Assembly (NCBI GenBank): GCA_008711295.1
Contig: VUYV01000073.1
Coordinates: forward strand, 1,612,996 to 1,676,995
Direction of reading: 5' to 3'
Length of the DNA stretch: 64,000 nt
Source of the DNA: Anarhynchus alexandrinus
Lineage: Eukaryota > Chordata > Aves > Charadriiformes > Charadriidae
This document shows, one piece after another, positions 51,601 to 63,180 of the stretch. The first letter of the stretch is position 1. Each line of letters opens with the position of its first letter. A program made the position numbers and the translations under genes. Below the pieces are notes generated by a model. The model saw only the letters and a program-made list of their open reading frames with translations. It had not been told where the DNA came from and ran no database searches.

Positions 51601-52802
51601 TGCTGCCATTATCTGCTTTCATTCTTATAGGGAACAAATCCATTGCAGTAATTAGGTGTTTTTAATGTCTTTTGAGCCAAAATGTTCTGTATGATTAACT
51701 TGGCAAAGAGGTTATTTTTAGTCTTTCAGTATGATTGGTTTCAGAGTGTCTAGTAAATTAACAAACTGAAAGGCTTTCCATAAAATAGTATTTTATAAAA
51801 AGTATGTATTTTTTTAATTTTATCAACTGAGAAAATTCCCATGTGTCTTTATGCAGTCATTTGGTATAATTTTCATCACAATGTGATTCAGCTGTTGCCC
51901 CAAATTACACAGTTCAAAATAGTGGTGATTTTGTCAAACAGATGAATCTTTGGAGTTTACCTTTACTCTTGTTTAGTACTGAGTTACTGGTTAACATCAG
52001 GTGCTTTCAACATGTATGCATTCATACAGATAGAATAACATTTACAGCTTTTCTCTGTTTATATCTTGAATGAGAGTCTTGAGTGGATGGCTGCATGAAA
52101 GCTAGGATTTTGAGCTTTAAGCACAATTTTTTTTTAAAGGACTTTCATGCAGTTTGAATTATACACTGCTTTTACATCCCAAGAGCATGAAATTTCCTTT
52201 TAAGTAATGAGCAAGTGAGAAGTTTATACTTTGTGTTCCTTATGCAGTTAGGGCAAAGTAGATCATTTCACTGTTTTACTGAAAACATAGCAGTTATTCT
52301 TCAATACGTGTTGGTTCTTAATGAGCATATAAATCTTCTTTAAATAATTGCTTCTTAATGAGTTGAGGTTTTAATTTATTTTCTACAGTTTTTGATCCTA
52401 CTCTTCCTTTATGCATATTTAAGACCATTAGCATGGGCCAGGAAATATTTTGTAACTTCATGATTTTTTTAGTATACTAGCTTAAAAATATTTAGTATAA
52501 GCTGTGGTTTTCTGACTGTACTCTCAGTTATCATGCTCCATTTCTTTTCTTGCCTCTTTGTTGCTGGTTTCCCAGCAAACAAAAATTGAAAATCTTTAAG
52601 ATAAATATAGCCAAATACAATGAATAATTGAGGATGCATTATAGAATTGGACTTTACCCTGATGTAAAGATACACTTTAACTAATACATTAAATACTGTT
52701 TTTTACCTCATTTATTTGACTTTAGGTAGCATATAATGTTTTTATTAGGAAATGAGAATAACGCGGAGGAAACTGGGTCATGTTAATTTGATTAAAACTC
52801 TG

Positions 52803-52838
52803 CTCTTCAACGTTTTTATAGGTGATTTGGAGGAAAAC
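52803..52838 (+). other. Possible short LINE RT remnant
   Basis: One frame reads LFNVFIGDLEEN, very close to the LFNIFVGDM / LFNVFICDL block of the clear CR1 copies. A stop follows three codons later. Flanking sequence does not align convincingly by eye, although TTTACTGATGTTTGCATG at 52864-52881 might be a decayed FADD-region trace. It may be an ancient CR1 remnant or chance. Confidence 0.25.
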
Positions 52839-55800
52839 ATGAAATCATAGAAATGAGAGATGGTTTACTGATGTTTGCATGAGGGAAGCAGATGTTGATG
52901 TTGAAATGCTACTTGCAGCTTTTGGAGTCACTGGGTGCAAACAGAAACATTTACTTGTAGTGCTGTGACATTTATGATATCATGGGCCCTGCTTTCAGGA
53001 CCTTCATGGTTACTTGGAAGGAGCCACTTTGAGTCAAGCAGGCAGTTGTAATGAGCCGTCGGCTGGTGAAATTCTTTGGCAAGTGCTCATGTATCCAGAG
53101 ATCTCCTTGAAAAGGGACTCCTGCAGAGCAGAACAGGGAGTGTGTTTTTTCTTGCTGCTATGGCTATCCTGGAATATTCTGTCAGTCTAGCTGGGATGGT
53201 TTCAGCTGATGAAGAAAATAACTCTGAGTTTAGAAGGGACATTATTGAAATACTGAAAAGTTACATCTGCTTGCTTATGAAATGTTTGAAATGTGAAGCT
53301 AGTTTACTTGCCAAAACAACTTCTCAGAGGTGAACTTGATCAGTGTCTTTAAATAGAGAACAAGGAAGAAAAGTTGAAGTAAGAAAAAAAATTGCTGAGA
53401 AATAGGCATTAATTTTTTAATTGCGCATGCGATAGTTCATTGGAGCAACTTAACGAAGATTGTGATTCTCCATCACAGCAGGCTGTAACTTGAGACTGCA
53501 CAATTTTCCAAAAAATTACTTGGCACTTGAGCGTATCACTTGAAGAGGAACTTAAATATGCATGAGAGGAGAAGAGGGTTTCATCTCATCCTCATAGCTG
53601 TCTGAAAGTTAGTCTGAGCCAGGCTATGTCTGGTGTTGGGCAGGGAGGGGAGGAAGCAGTGGAACTGCCAGAGGCCTTTGATCCTCTTCCATCTTCCCCC
53701 AAACTGTTAATTTACACTAGATTTGTTGAGGTCAGCTGTTTGCTTCAATGCTAACACTAGGTGAGGCTAACGGTATCCCGAGTATGAAAAAGATAAAAGT
53801 CTGAGTGGCTTCAGTTTGAGGTGTGGGGTTTTTTTCTCTTTTTTCCGTTTTTCAGATGGTATGTGCTCCCTTTAATTCCCAAAGCCCTGTATTCCCCAGG
53901 GTCACTACAGACTATTTTGAAAGTTTTACCATATATTTGCAGTAATTTCAGTCAACAAACCAAAATCAGAACTTCTCTTAACACTTTATTTTGGGCTCTA
54001 TTTCTTTTAAAATGGGAATTACCCAGCTTTTATTTGTGGAAAGGTTGAGATTTTGACTTTTATTTTTAAATAATATATGAAATTTTTCCCCCCACAGTAT
54101 AATCACATGTTACTTGATGCGTTTTTGCTTTGTGACTGAAAGCAGCTGTTTAATTCTTGTTACCTTCTCTGCTTTTAGAAACAAAACAAACCAAAAAAGA
54201 AATGATGCTGCAGCACAGGGCAAACTGGGAAGATTCTGGGGAGAAGGAATGAACAGAGACTACAACCGTAGCTTAGAGGGACGCAGCTTCCCTCACCTGT
54301 CATTAAGCTGCATTTGATAATATTTTCAAGCATTGCACAGTAGCCTGTGTATCATCTGGAAGGCAGCTTATATGCCACAGACAGCATGTTTAATTCTTTC
54401 CTAGGAGGCCTCCTCAAAGTGTAACATTTGAAAGCTGGAGTTTATAATGTTAATAGTGTGGATGATGGCTCCATCATTGCCTGTTGCTGATTAATAGATT
54501 TATTTTGGGAAACGTGGTAGTTGGGATGATTCTGAGCCAGTCCATGTTAGCATTATTTTTACTCAACTGAACTTAACATAGAAGTCATTCTGTAGGATTT
54601 CTGATGTCATTCAAAAACAGTGTTTCTGGAGATACTATGTAGTAGCTTATTCTCAATATATTCTTCTGCCTGTAACAAGGGAGATCCAGATTTCGATTCT
54701 GATTTTTTTTTTAAAGCAAAATAGTTTTATTAAGCAGGGTTTTAGTTGTTTTTTTTGTGTGTGTGTTCTGTTTGTTTTGAACTTAAATCCAGAGAGGCTA
54801 CCCAATAGAAATACTAGTTTTGTTACACAGATCTTCAGTTGCATTTGCAATTCATAGATTCTTTCTTCAGAGACTCCTATATGTAGTAATAGAGATTATT
54901 TTTATGGTCTTGTGAGTTATCAAAATTATGATGCAAATACTTCTCTTAGTAGCAGACACATTAAATTCAGGTATGTTTTATTGAATGTTGTTAAACCACT
55001 GTACATTTGAAAACATTCGTACCTCCCACTTTGGATGTAAAACGTTTTCTGGGATGCCTTAAATACATCAGCAACCAGTTAAAGTAAATAATTTTTATAT
55101 TGAACTTGGTTAATTAAGACCTCCTGAAAGAGTGTATACTGAGTTAAGACAGGGCTATTGAAGGGGTTGTCATGTTAAAACAGAAAAATACAGAAACTGG
55201 CAGGCAAGATGAAATATCCTGTTTTAAAAGCAGAGTAGTCCATCTCTTTTAGAGATGTGGAAGGAAAGTGCCAGAATAATTGTTTCCTTTTTAAAAAGGT
55301 GGTTATTGGTGTGGGTAACTTCTGAATATTTTTTGAAGACTGTATAATAAGTTTTAGGAATCTGCAGTATCTGTACAGAGATTTATGAGCTCATGTCTGT
55401 AAAACCTGGCAGATGTCAGGATGTGAGAATTACTTTGGAGTCTGATGGTGAGGGCTGTCGTCAGCAGAGGAAGGGATTGTCCTGTGAGCTGGGCTGAAAT
55501 CGAAGCCAGTGAGGATGCTGGTTCTGGGAAGGTTAGGAATGACAGTATGCTCATGTCTCAAGGTGTTTTACATTCTAGTTAATTGACAATTTGATATGTA
55601 GTTTATCTGTAACTAATACTTTCGAGTACAGTATGTTCCCTTTCGCAGCTTTCGCTAGGGAGTGACCAGGTAGATGATCAGTCATTTGAAGGTGGCTCTG
55701 AAAAACTGCTTAGGGACTGGTGCAGGCAGAGTTGCTGTAGCTTGACTGGAAACTGAATGAAGCGCATAGCAGTTCTGAAATTGAAAAAGCAAGGAAAATG

Positions 55801-57229
55801 GACGTATATTTGTCTTGTATTATAAAATGCAAAGGGTTTTTTTTTTATATCTCCAAGTATTTCACGAGGCTAACAAGTGGTAGCAGTTTTGAATCAGAAA
55901 TATGGACAAAATGGTTAGGAACGTTTGCATATTGTGATGTAGCAGATTGATAATACTTATGTGCAAGGACCTTAGCCAAATTATTATGTAGAAAGTCAGT
56001 ATAACTTTGCAGAAACGCTATTATGTTTAGGAATCTACATAACTCTCACAGCATGTTGTGTTTACATGAGATTGGGTTTTTCTGTAAGGGGAAGTAAAAG
56101 GTACAGTAGTACCTACTGGACTTATTTATTTTATGAATAAAGTAACATCTGAAAAATCTTCAGAATCATGTGGCTTGCCTCAGGATTATAGAAACATTAA
56201 TAAAAACCTACTGGCGTTATCTGGAATCTGTATGCACCGAAATTTTCTCCTCTTCCTGCTGGAGGAGCCAAGTGATTTCTTTATTGATAAGTCTAGAGAG
56301 ATTTCCAAAGTGTGATTTTTTCAATTATCCACTCAAGAAATGCTGACTGGTTCAGTGTTTAAGCAGAATCAGCTTCAGCAGGTTATTAGTGCTGCTCGTG
56401 GTGACATACTGCTGCTCAGCTCAGTGGTTAAAGAGCAAGAAGAAATCCCATTCCTCGTCCTACAGCTCCACTCATTCCATGCGATCATACCATTCTTTTC
56501 ATTAGAGGAATATTATTAGGTGTAGCAAGAATTTTTAATTTGATTTAGTTATAAAGTAAGAAAGGAAAAGTTTTGAATAATAAACTGTAGTATGAGTATA
56601 TGGTTTATTGCAACAACAAGGGGGAAGCAGGAAGCTGCAAGACGGGAACAAAGGGGTTCACAGGTGGAAATAGATGCCAGGAGGCCACAAGGAATAGCAT
56701 GCTGGAAGAATTGGCTCACATGCATCATTTACCCATCTCTTATAAAATGTCATTGAGATGCATTGCATTTTATCTGATCTCTGGCAGTCATCCCAGTCAA
56801 GCAGGTGTGCCATTTATCATGGTGCCGATTAAAAAAGACCGTACTGTTCAAGTTAATTAGAAATTTTAATATGTGTAGAAGATTGAACATCGTTTTTTAA
56901 AAGATGAACCACGATATCTGCATTTTAAGTTCATAAACCTAAAAACCTTATATCAATTATTTTCTAGCATCAAAAATATTTGCTTATGTCAAACATTTCT
57001 TTTCTGCTCATTTTCCTGTCATTCCAAAATTTCTGCAAATTTCAATGGGTATATATTCTGCTGTTCACAGACAACATCTAAATGTTGTGTAACTCGCAAG
57101 AAAGTGTGTATGGGATGAAACTCGGAGAAAATTTCCATTCCCTCCTTCTCACTTCACTCCCCCTCCCCCAAATTGCTAATCCGTTCTAGTAAAATTCTTT
57201 TCTAGAATGTTGTAACTTAAATACTTGTA

Positions 57230-57271
57230 GAGAATGAAAGCACAATAACTGAGAATGAAAGCAGAATAACT
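57230..57271. repeat. 21-bp tandem duplication
   Basis: GAGAATGAAAGCACAATAACT (57230-57250) is followed directly by the same 21 bases with one C-to-G difference (57251-57271). It is a small local tandem duplication in intron. Confidence 0.9.
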
Positions 57272-58782
57272 CGGAGCACAAAGAGGTTTAGTTAGCTGTT
57301 GAGTTTTGTTCTGGTTTTAAAATCCTTTCGTCTTTGATATCTAATTGACATTTTGTAGGAGATGTCTTAATAACAATACTGTGGATCTCCAAAATGAGAA
57401 CGAGTTCAAGTCTGAAACTGCATGTCAGGTTGCCGAAAGGGATTCCCTTGCATTTTATGATTCTGGTGGAGCAGTGAATAAAAAGTAATACCGGAATATA
57501 TTTTTTTTGAAATGGTGAATTTTGAATTTGGATTTTCCCCCCATTTATGAAGTTGTAGTGGTGCTATAATGTAGTTTCCACTCTGGTGTACATGTAGTTA
57601 GAGAGCTACAGGTAAAACAGTGCATGATAATAATTTTATGCTTTAGCTGGGTGAGTCACGCACTCCAAATTAAAAGATTGTTTCTATATTCTTAAGTTTT
57701 ATTTTGGGAACGAATAAATAATACAGTTTATGTAAGCTCCAACACGAATTAGCCATGTCCTCAAATTCCCTTAAGAACTTCAGATAAGCAGAAACAGACA
57801 TGATTGGTTTTTGTTTGCCAGTTTGGTTAGTGCCTTTTAATCAGATAACTAGAAACATTTAAAAAGTGTAGTCTTGGCTAATTTGAAGTTTTTCTTTTAT
57901 TTTTAAAGGTGTAGGTTTTTGTATTCGAAGAAAGGTTTTTTTGGTACTTGAATTTGATGAAATCCTTTCCATGTGTTTTCGTAAATGTCAACTGTATTCT
58001 TATTACAGATTTCTCACTGGCTTGTCAGTTTTGGAACTGTGCACTAACCTTGCAAGGGATCTGCAGAAGGCTTAGCTTGTGTAGAAATTTTAAAAAAAAA
58101 AAAAAGTTTTTTTTAAACTTTTTAACATTTGTTTAAATAATTTCCAACTCATTTCTCTGCTGAAGCAAAGATTAACAATGAACTTCTAAAAGAATTGTGG
58201 CTTTTTTTTTCTTATTTTGTATAGACAGCTGGTAAAGGATTGTGAACCTCAGCTGTAAATTTCAAAATGGTAATAGGGAAATGCAAGCTACAACTTCACG
58301 TTCCAAGCATGAGCTTTCTGTACTGAAAAACAGTGTTTCACTGGGTGATATCTTACTAAGAATCAAATATTCTTAAAGTATTTTACCACTTGAGAGTACT
58401 CTCATGGAGTGTGTTTTTCAGTTAAATTGTATCTACAAGTGAAAGCTGTATTTCTAGATGCAGCTATAAGAACAAATACGCTAACGACTATGTGGATAAG
58501 CAAAAAAGCTAGCATTTTTTATAGCAAAATGATCAATTACTGTGTGCAAACAGCTACAGGTTTAAATGAACTGTCGTGTTATATTATTATTGTTTAAAAT
58601 ACTTGGCCATCAGGCTTTTAATCCATTTTAAGTGCATTGCTTTGAGTTGTATATCCCGTAGGACAATACAAATGTTAATTCTCAACTCTTTGTCCTTTTG
58701 CTGTTTACTGAGGGCAGAGTTTGATACTTGATATTAAAAATTTAGTCAGTAGGTCATTGACTTAAGTTGGACTATACAAAGG

Positions 58783-58814
58783 AAATGATACCAAAACCAA
58801 ATGATACCAATACC
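58783..58814. repeat. 16-bp tandem duplication
   Basis: AAATGATACCAAAACC (58783-58798) is repeated at 58799-58814 with a single A-to-T difference. Confidence 0.88.
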
Positions 58815-59765
58815 AAAAGTCTAGGCCAAAATGTTGCTTTTAAAACTGACTGTGATTACCATGTTCTGTATTTGCTATGTGTTATGACCATGGGATTACT
58901 TATACATAAACATTTTTCAAATGTTACGAAAAGCACCAACAATATCAGGATAGAGTCTTCATCTCTACAATAAAACATAAATTGAAATTAATAAAAAGGC
59001 ATTTTGGTAATTCTAGTTTTTGCTATTACTTGACAGTTGTAGTTCTCACTGGTTATTTGCTTTTCCTTAGGCAAGTCATAATTTAACATGGAAGTGTGTC
59101 ATCAATTCTTGTAACTGTCAACTAGCTGGTTTCATTAGTTTTAGTTAGATGGTTTTTCTCTGGTAAATACCATCTTGATGGATATATTCACCTCCATGTG
59201 GAATTCACGGTCTTTGAAAATGTAAAACAGAATATTCAAGATCCACATTACTTCAGACAGTTGTTTTACAGTAGTGTAGCTGTGTTACTGGGTTATGCCC
59301 TAGTTAGGGAGTCTGCCAAACATGAATTTTGAATGACGCCCTGAAATATTTTTCAGTACATATTTTCAATCTAAAGTGCTGCGCGTTAAAGTGGCAAATG
59401 TGTTTTTTAATTTCTCCACAAATGACTGCAGAGTCCTATATCAGAACTGATTTTTCTTCATCTTTTAGTGTACGGAATCATCGTGGTTTTTCAGTATTTC
59501 TTTTTGGACAAAGGCTTTTCCTTGAATGATGCTGTAAGGGTTTTCCTCCCTGAAACTTGTTTGAGCCTTGAGTGTTTTTTGTAAAAACTGCTAATTTGTT
59601 GAAGCTTTCTATGTTGACATTTCCCAAGCTCTAATGTTAAACTGTAAGTAAGCAGTTTACTAGCAAATGATTGCGGTAGTAGTGTATAATCTGCTTTGAT
59701 GTGCAGTTTTCTAAATGAAACATTTCTCTATGGAAAAAAGATTTATTTTCCTTTTGTTTTTACAG

Positions 59766-59834
59766 CTCCTGGAAGGAAGCTTTGCTAGAGAAGTTAGCCA
59801 CGAAGTGGATGGACTGATATTTCAGCCTACAGGA
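59766..59834 (+). CDS. RNGTT: mRNA capping enzyme, internal exon D (guanylyltransferase motif IV)
   Basis: This exon has 23 codons in phase 0 at both ends, [16 protein letters not shown] followed by LIFQPTG. The acceptor is TTTTGTTTTTACAG and the donor GTAAGT. EVDGLIF is motif IV of the covalent nucleotidyltransferase family, which contacts metal and the GTP phosphates. It follows ASRK of exon C without a frame break, as in other vertebrate RNGTT proteins. Motifs V (LKWKP type) and VI must lie in exons past the window end. No start, stop or polyadenylation site of the gene is visible here. Confidence 0.97.
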
Positions 59835-60764
59835 GTAAGTAGCATAAAAACGGATTTTTCTCCCTTCACTCTCAAATGAAATTCTCACCCTCCCTCTTCA
59901 CTCATCCTCCCATCTACTACCTAATCTTTTGTTTCGGTCAGGTTTACTTTGCAACATTGGTTCTGATTTTTCCAGTTCCTCAGTCTACTTAAATTCAACT
60001 AGTTGCCATCTAATTTGTAGTATGTGTGACTTTGGATTAATCTATGGGGGTCACTTTCAGGAATCAGCTCATGGTTTTTTTGCATGTGTGCTATGACATG
60101 CTGCTAAATAAGGAAGGATTTTTTCTGACTGCATGAGTTTTGTGACTCTTTCAGCCATTGATTCAAGCTCTGGGATTGTTTTTCTTTCTCAAGGATGTTC
60201 ACACATTAAAATTTGAGTAAAATTTGTGACTTACGTTGTTTTAGTGCAATTGAAGCATGATATATTCTCGAGCCGTGTCTGCCAGTATAAAGGTATATGA
60301 CTGGGGTGGGGAGAAGTCACCAGAAGAACCGCACACCAGCAGAAAAAATAATATAAGTGGTTCTCAAGCAGGAAGGGTGGCTTTAAAGGAAGTTAGTAGC
60401 ATGGCCTCATCCATCCTACTACTGTTCCTGTTGATTCTGATGCAATGGATACACTGCAATGTGTATTGTATGTTTGCATAGATAGTGACTGTGACATCAT
60501 CCATGTTGACTTTTTTCTTAGCTTGTAAAACAAGTAATTGTTTTTGATTTCAAATTTGACAGATATTTCTACCCTTACAGTTACTTACAGAAAACATTTT
60601 TATTTAGTTTTCCAGGTAAAACAATTTTTTCTAGTCTACTTCCTATATTGTAGATTTTAGCAAGGGTGATGACACTCCTATCGGGAAAGAAGATTAACCA
60701 CTCTTCTCTATTGCAAGTTCTGCATCAGCTAACCACAAAATAACTGAGCAATTAGACCATATAG

Positions 60765-60790
60765 TTTATTTTATTTTATTTTTTTATTTT
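60765..60790. repeat. (TTTTA)n-type T/A-rich repeat
   Basis: Imperfect TTTTA units with an internal T-run form a simple repeat in intron. Confidence 0.75.
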
Positions 60791-61836
60791 AAATATATAG
60801 CTATTTAAAATTCAAAGCAAAACTACTAGGGTAAAGAAAATTCATAAGAAGTGATGATGATGTCTTAGAATACTGTTAAAATCTAAAGCAATTGTAAAGG
60901 CTTCTCAGAACTACTTTCCTGAATATTAGAGGTTAAGCTATGTGGAGTTACTACAGCTAAATTTGAAATTACCTTTTCTACTTTAAATGAAATTACTGAA
61001 GAATGTGTCTCTGCTACTGTTACAGGAAATTAATATCTGATATGTTTTGTGTTTCTAGAACTTGTGATTTCTGATTTAGCATACTGAGAAATTTATAACC
61101 CAGCAAAAAACTCATTTTCTTGCATAAATGCTTATAGAAGTTTTACATCTTTAAAATATGGGATATATTTGTTTAGTCTAATTTAATGTTCAAATTTCAG
61201 TATTATTTCAGGATTTATGGAATATAAGTTTGTTGCATCTGTTATTAAATTGGTTTTCCTAGATTAAGCAATGTGCAGTTTTCTCAATGGCTTTTGTAGT
61301 TGAGAAAATATAAATAGTATACTTGGAGCAAAAGAAATTATTGTGGACTTATTAATTGGGAAATAAGTATTAAAGCTGATTAACAGAAAAGGGTGAAGCT
61401 GATATAGATAGCTGATGCTGCTTTTTTATTTTATGTGGTACAGGAGGCATAAACTAATCAGGAACAATACAAGGGCAACAGAGTATAACAATGCATAAAT
61501 GATACCTTGAGAATACTAACTGAAATAGTTTTTCTTTTTGTATTATAGTTGCAGTTGTATGGGTGATGTATTGCATCTTTTTCACAGAGAAAGATACCTA
61601 TTATTCATCAGGGTAGGGGCCTGAATTTTGGTCATGGTGAGAGTTAAAGATTTTTATAAAACCAGTTTGTCTCATGTGAAGAGACAATGGCATCTCCAGA
61701 AGAAAACAATTCTTAACAGACATTTTTATTGACATATTTGATCTTGCAGAAAAGAGACAGACAGAAATGATCAGGGAAATTTAAGAACATCTTTTGGGAG
61801 CTCCTGAAGTCTCTTGTGTGTTTTGAGGAGAAGAAA

Positions 61837-61858
61837 ACAAAAGTAGACAAAAGTAGAC
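61837..61858. repeat. 10-bp tandem repeat
   Basis: ACAAAAGTAG is present twice in tandem (61837-61846, 61847-61856), followed by AC, the start of a third unit. Confidence 0.85.
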
Positions 61859-62498
61859 AGCAATTGGAGCAAAATCACAAAGAAGAATAAAGTGGCAGCA
61901 GAGGAGGATGAATGGAATGTGACTGTTTACAGACAAGAAAATTTTGGGGGAAAAATACCCACACTTTCCATACTTCTAATAGTTCAAGCAGAATGCAGAA
62001 GTTAACTAATTATTTAATATAAATAATGTTGAGTCTATTAGTTCAGTCTGTTTGAAAGTCTCTTCTGTGGTTTGTTTTTTTTCTTCCATTTATTCAGAGA
62101 TGTTCCTCGTGATCTTTGGTCTTAGAAACAGGCATCTAGACCTGAGTATATTCATATATTCCCCACTAGCTATAGGCAACAGTGGTATTGGGAGTTGACA
62201 CAGATGGAGAAAGAATATTTTGTTGTTTTGAAGTTTGGTTTAATTCTGACTCATAATAAAAATCAAAATGCCCAGAATGATTTGTGAATAGGAATTATGC
62301 TTTTATCCTTTAAGAGGTCTGGGCTTTCTCACTTTTCTCTTGGGTTTGAAGAGATTTGGCATCAAGTGCCTGTGAATTAGTTCAGATTTGAGAAATTGGC
62401 ATGCTGTAATGAAAAGGGATTTGTGAAAAAGTTTTGCTACCGAATCTAGGAGTTTGGTTAGATATAATAGGGTTCATTTTCTTCTGGTAGTCTTGCTA

Positions 62499-62624
62499 TT
62501 CATAGAATCATAGACTGGTTTAGGTTGGAAGGGACCTTAAAGATCACCTAGTTCCAACCCCCCTGCCATGGGCAGGGACAGCTTCCATAGACCAGGTTGC
62601 TCAAAGCCCCATCCAACCTGGCCT
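62499..62624 (-). mobile_element. CR1 LINE 3' end, about 125 bp
   Basis: CATAGAATCATAGA at 62501-62514 is the complement of the CR1 terminal octamers. It is followed by GGTTGGAAGGGACCTTAAAGAT, CCCCCCTGCCATGGGCAGGGACA and GCTCAAAGCCCCATCCAACCTGGCC. These are the reverse complement of the 3' ends at 28760-28870 and 42490-42600, so it is the same or a close subfamily. It is severely 5'-truncated with no complete coding block. Confidence 0.94.
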
Positions 62625-63118
62625 ATTCATAATATGAGTTTGATAGGAATGTTCTTGTGCTGAAGCAGAATTTGTTTTGCACTGTGACTAGTGATGGTAG
62701 AAACAATGTTAAGCAGCAAGGAGATTGTTTTCTGCCTGTGCAGGTTAGTTTCTTTTGCAAGGTCACACTAACTGAGCATTATTATTCCTAATTCATCAGT
62801 TTACTTGACTGACTTATATTGGTTATTGCCCAGGGTATACAAGTGCTTTAATTTCACAGTGACAATTGAAAGGCAATAACTGAGGCCTCCCTTCTTCTTC
62901 ATCCTTCCTCCCTTTCCAGAGACTGAAAGCTTTCACAGATCACGGGAAGAGCATGTTTAGTGGAAGTGATGGAGGGTTCTGCCTCGTTTATAATTTAAGA
63001 ATGCTTTGTAGGTGATTTGATGTGATGTGTGCTTCCTAGTGCCCCCCTGTGCATCCCTTGCATTAACCTACCATTCTCTAACAACTCCATGGTGAGAGAC
63101 AAATATAAGACAATGTTT

Positions 63119-63180
63119 TCTTACTATTGTTTCTCTTCTTCCCTTTGTACTCTTTTCCTTTCCTCTTTCCCTTTTCATGC
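63119..63180. repeat. Pyrimidine-rich low-complexity stretch
   Basis: The + strand is dominated by T and C (TTCTCTTCTTCCC, CCTTTCCTCTTTCCC). It could serve as a splice-acceptor-like pyrimidine tract, but I recognise no RNGTT coding exon after it. Confidence 0.5.

Larger units (their letters stand above)
37889..59765 (+). other. RNGTT: RNGTT intron between exons C and D (21.9 kb)
   Basis: The donor is GTAAAC and the acceptor TTTTGTTTTTACAG, with a good pyrimidine tract. The intron is phase 0. It holds CR1 copies at 39039-39924 (minus) and about 41575-42617 (plus), a possible tiny LINE remnant at 52803-52838, (AT)9 at 38431-38448, a 24-base poly-A at 38783-38806, a G/T-rich tract at 41133-41220, and short tandem duplications at 57230-57271 and 58783-58814. 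The long CR1-free stretch from 42618 to 59765 shows no gene I can support. Confidence 0.9.

Noticed and set aside
53631..53660. Second G-quadruplex candidate
   Set aside because: Only three G-runs of three or more within reach; the fourth is GG.
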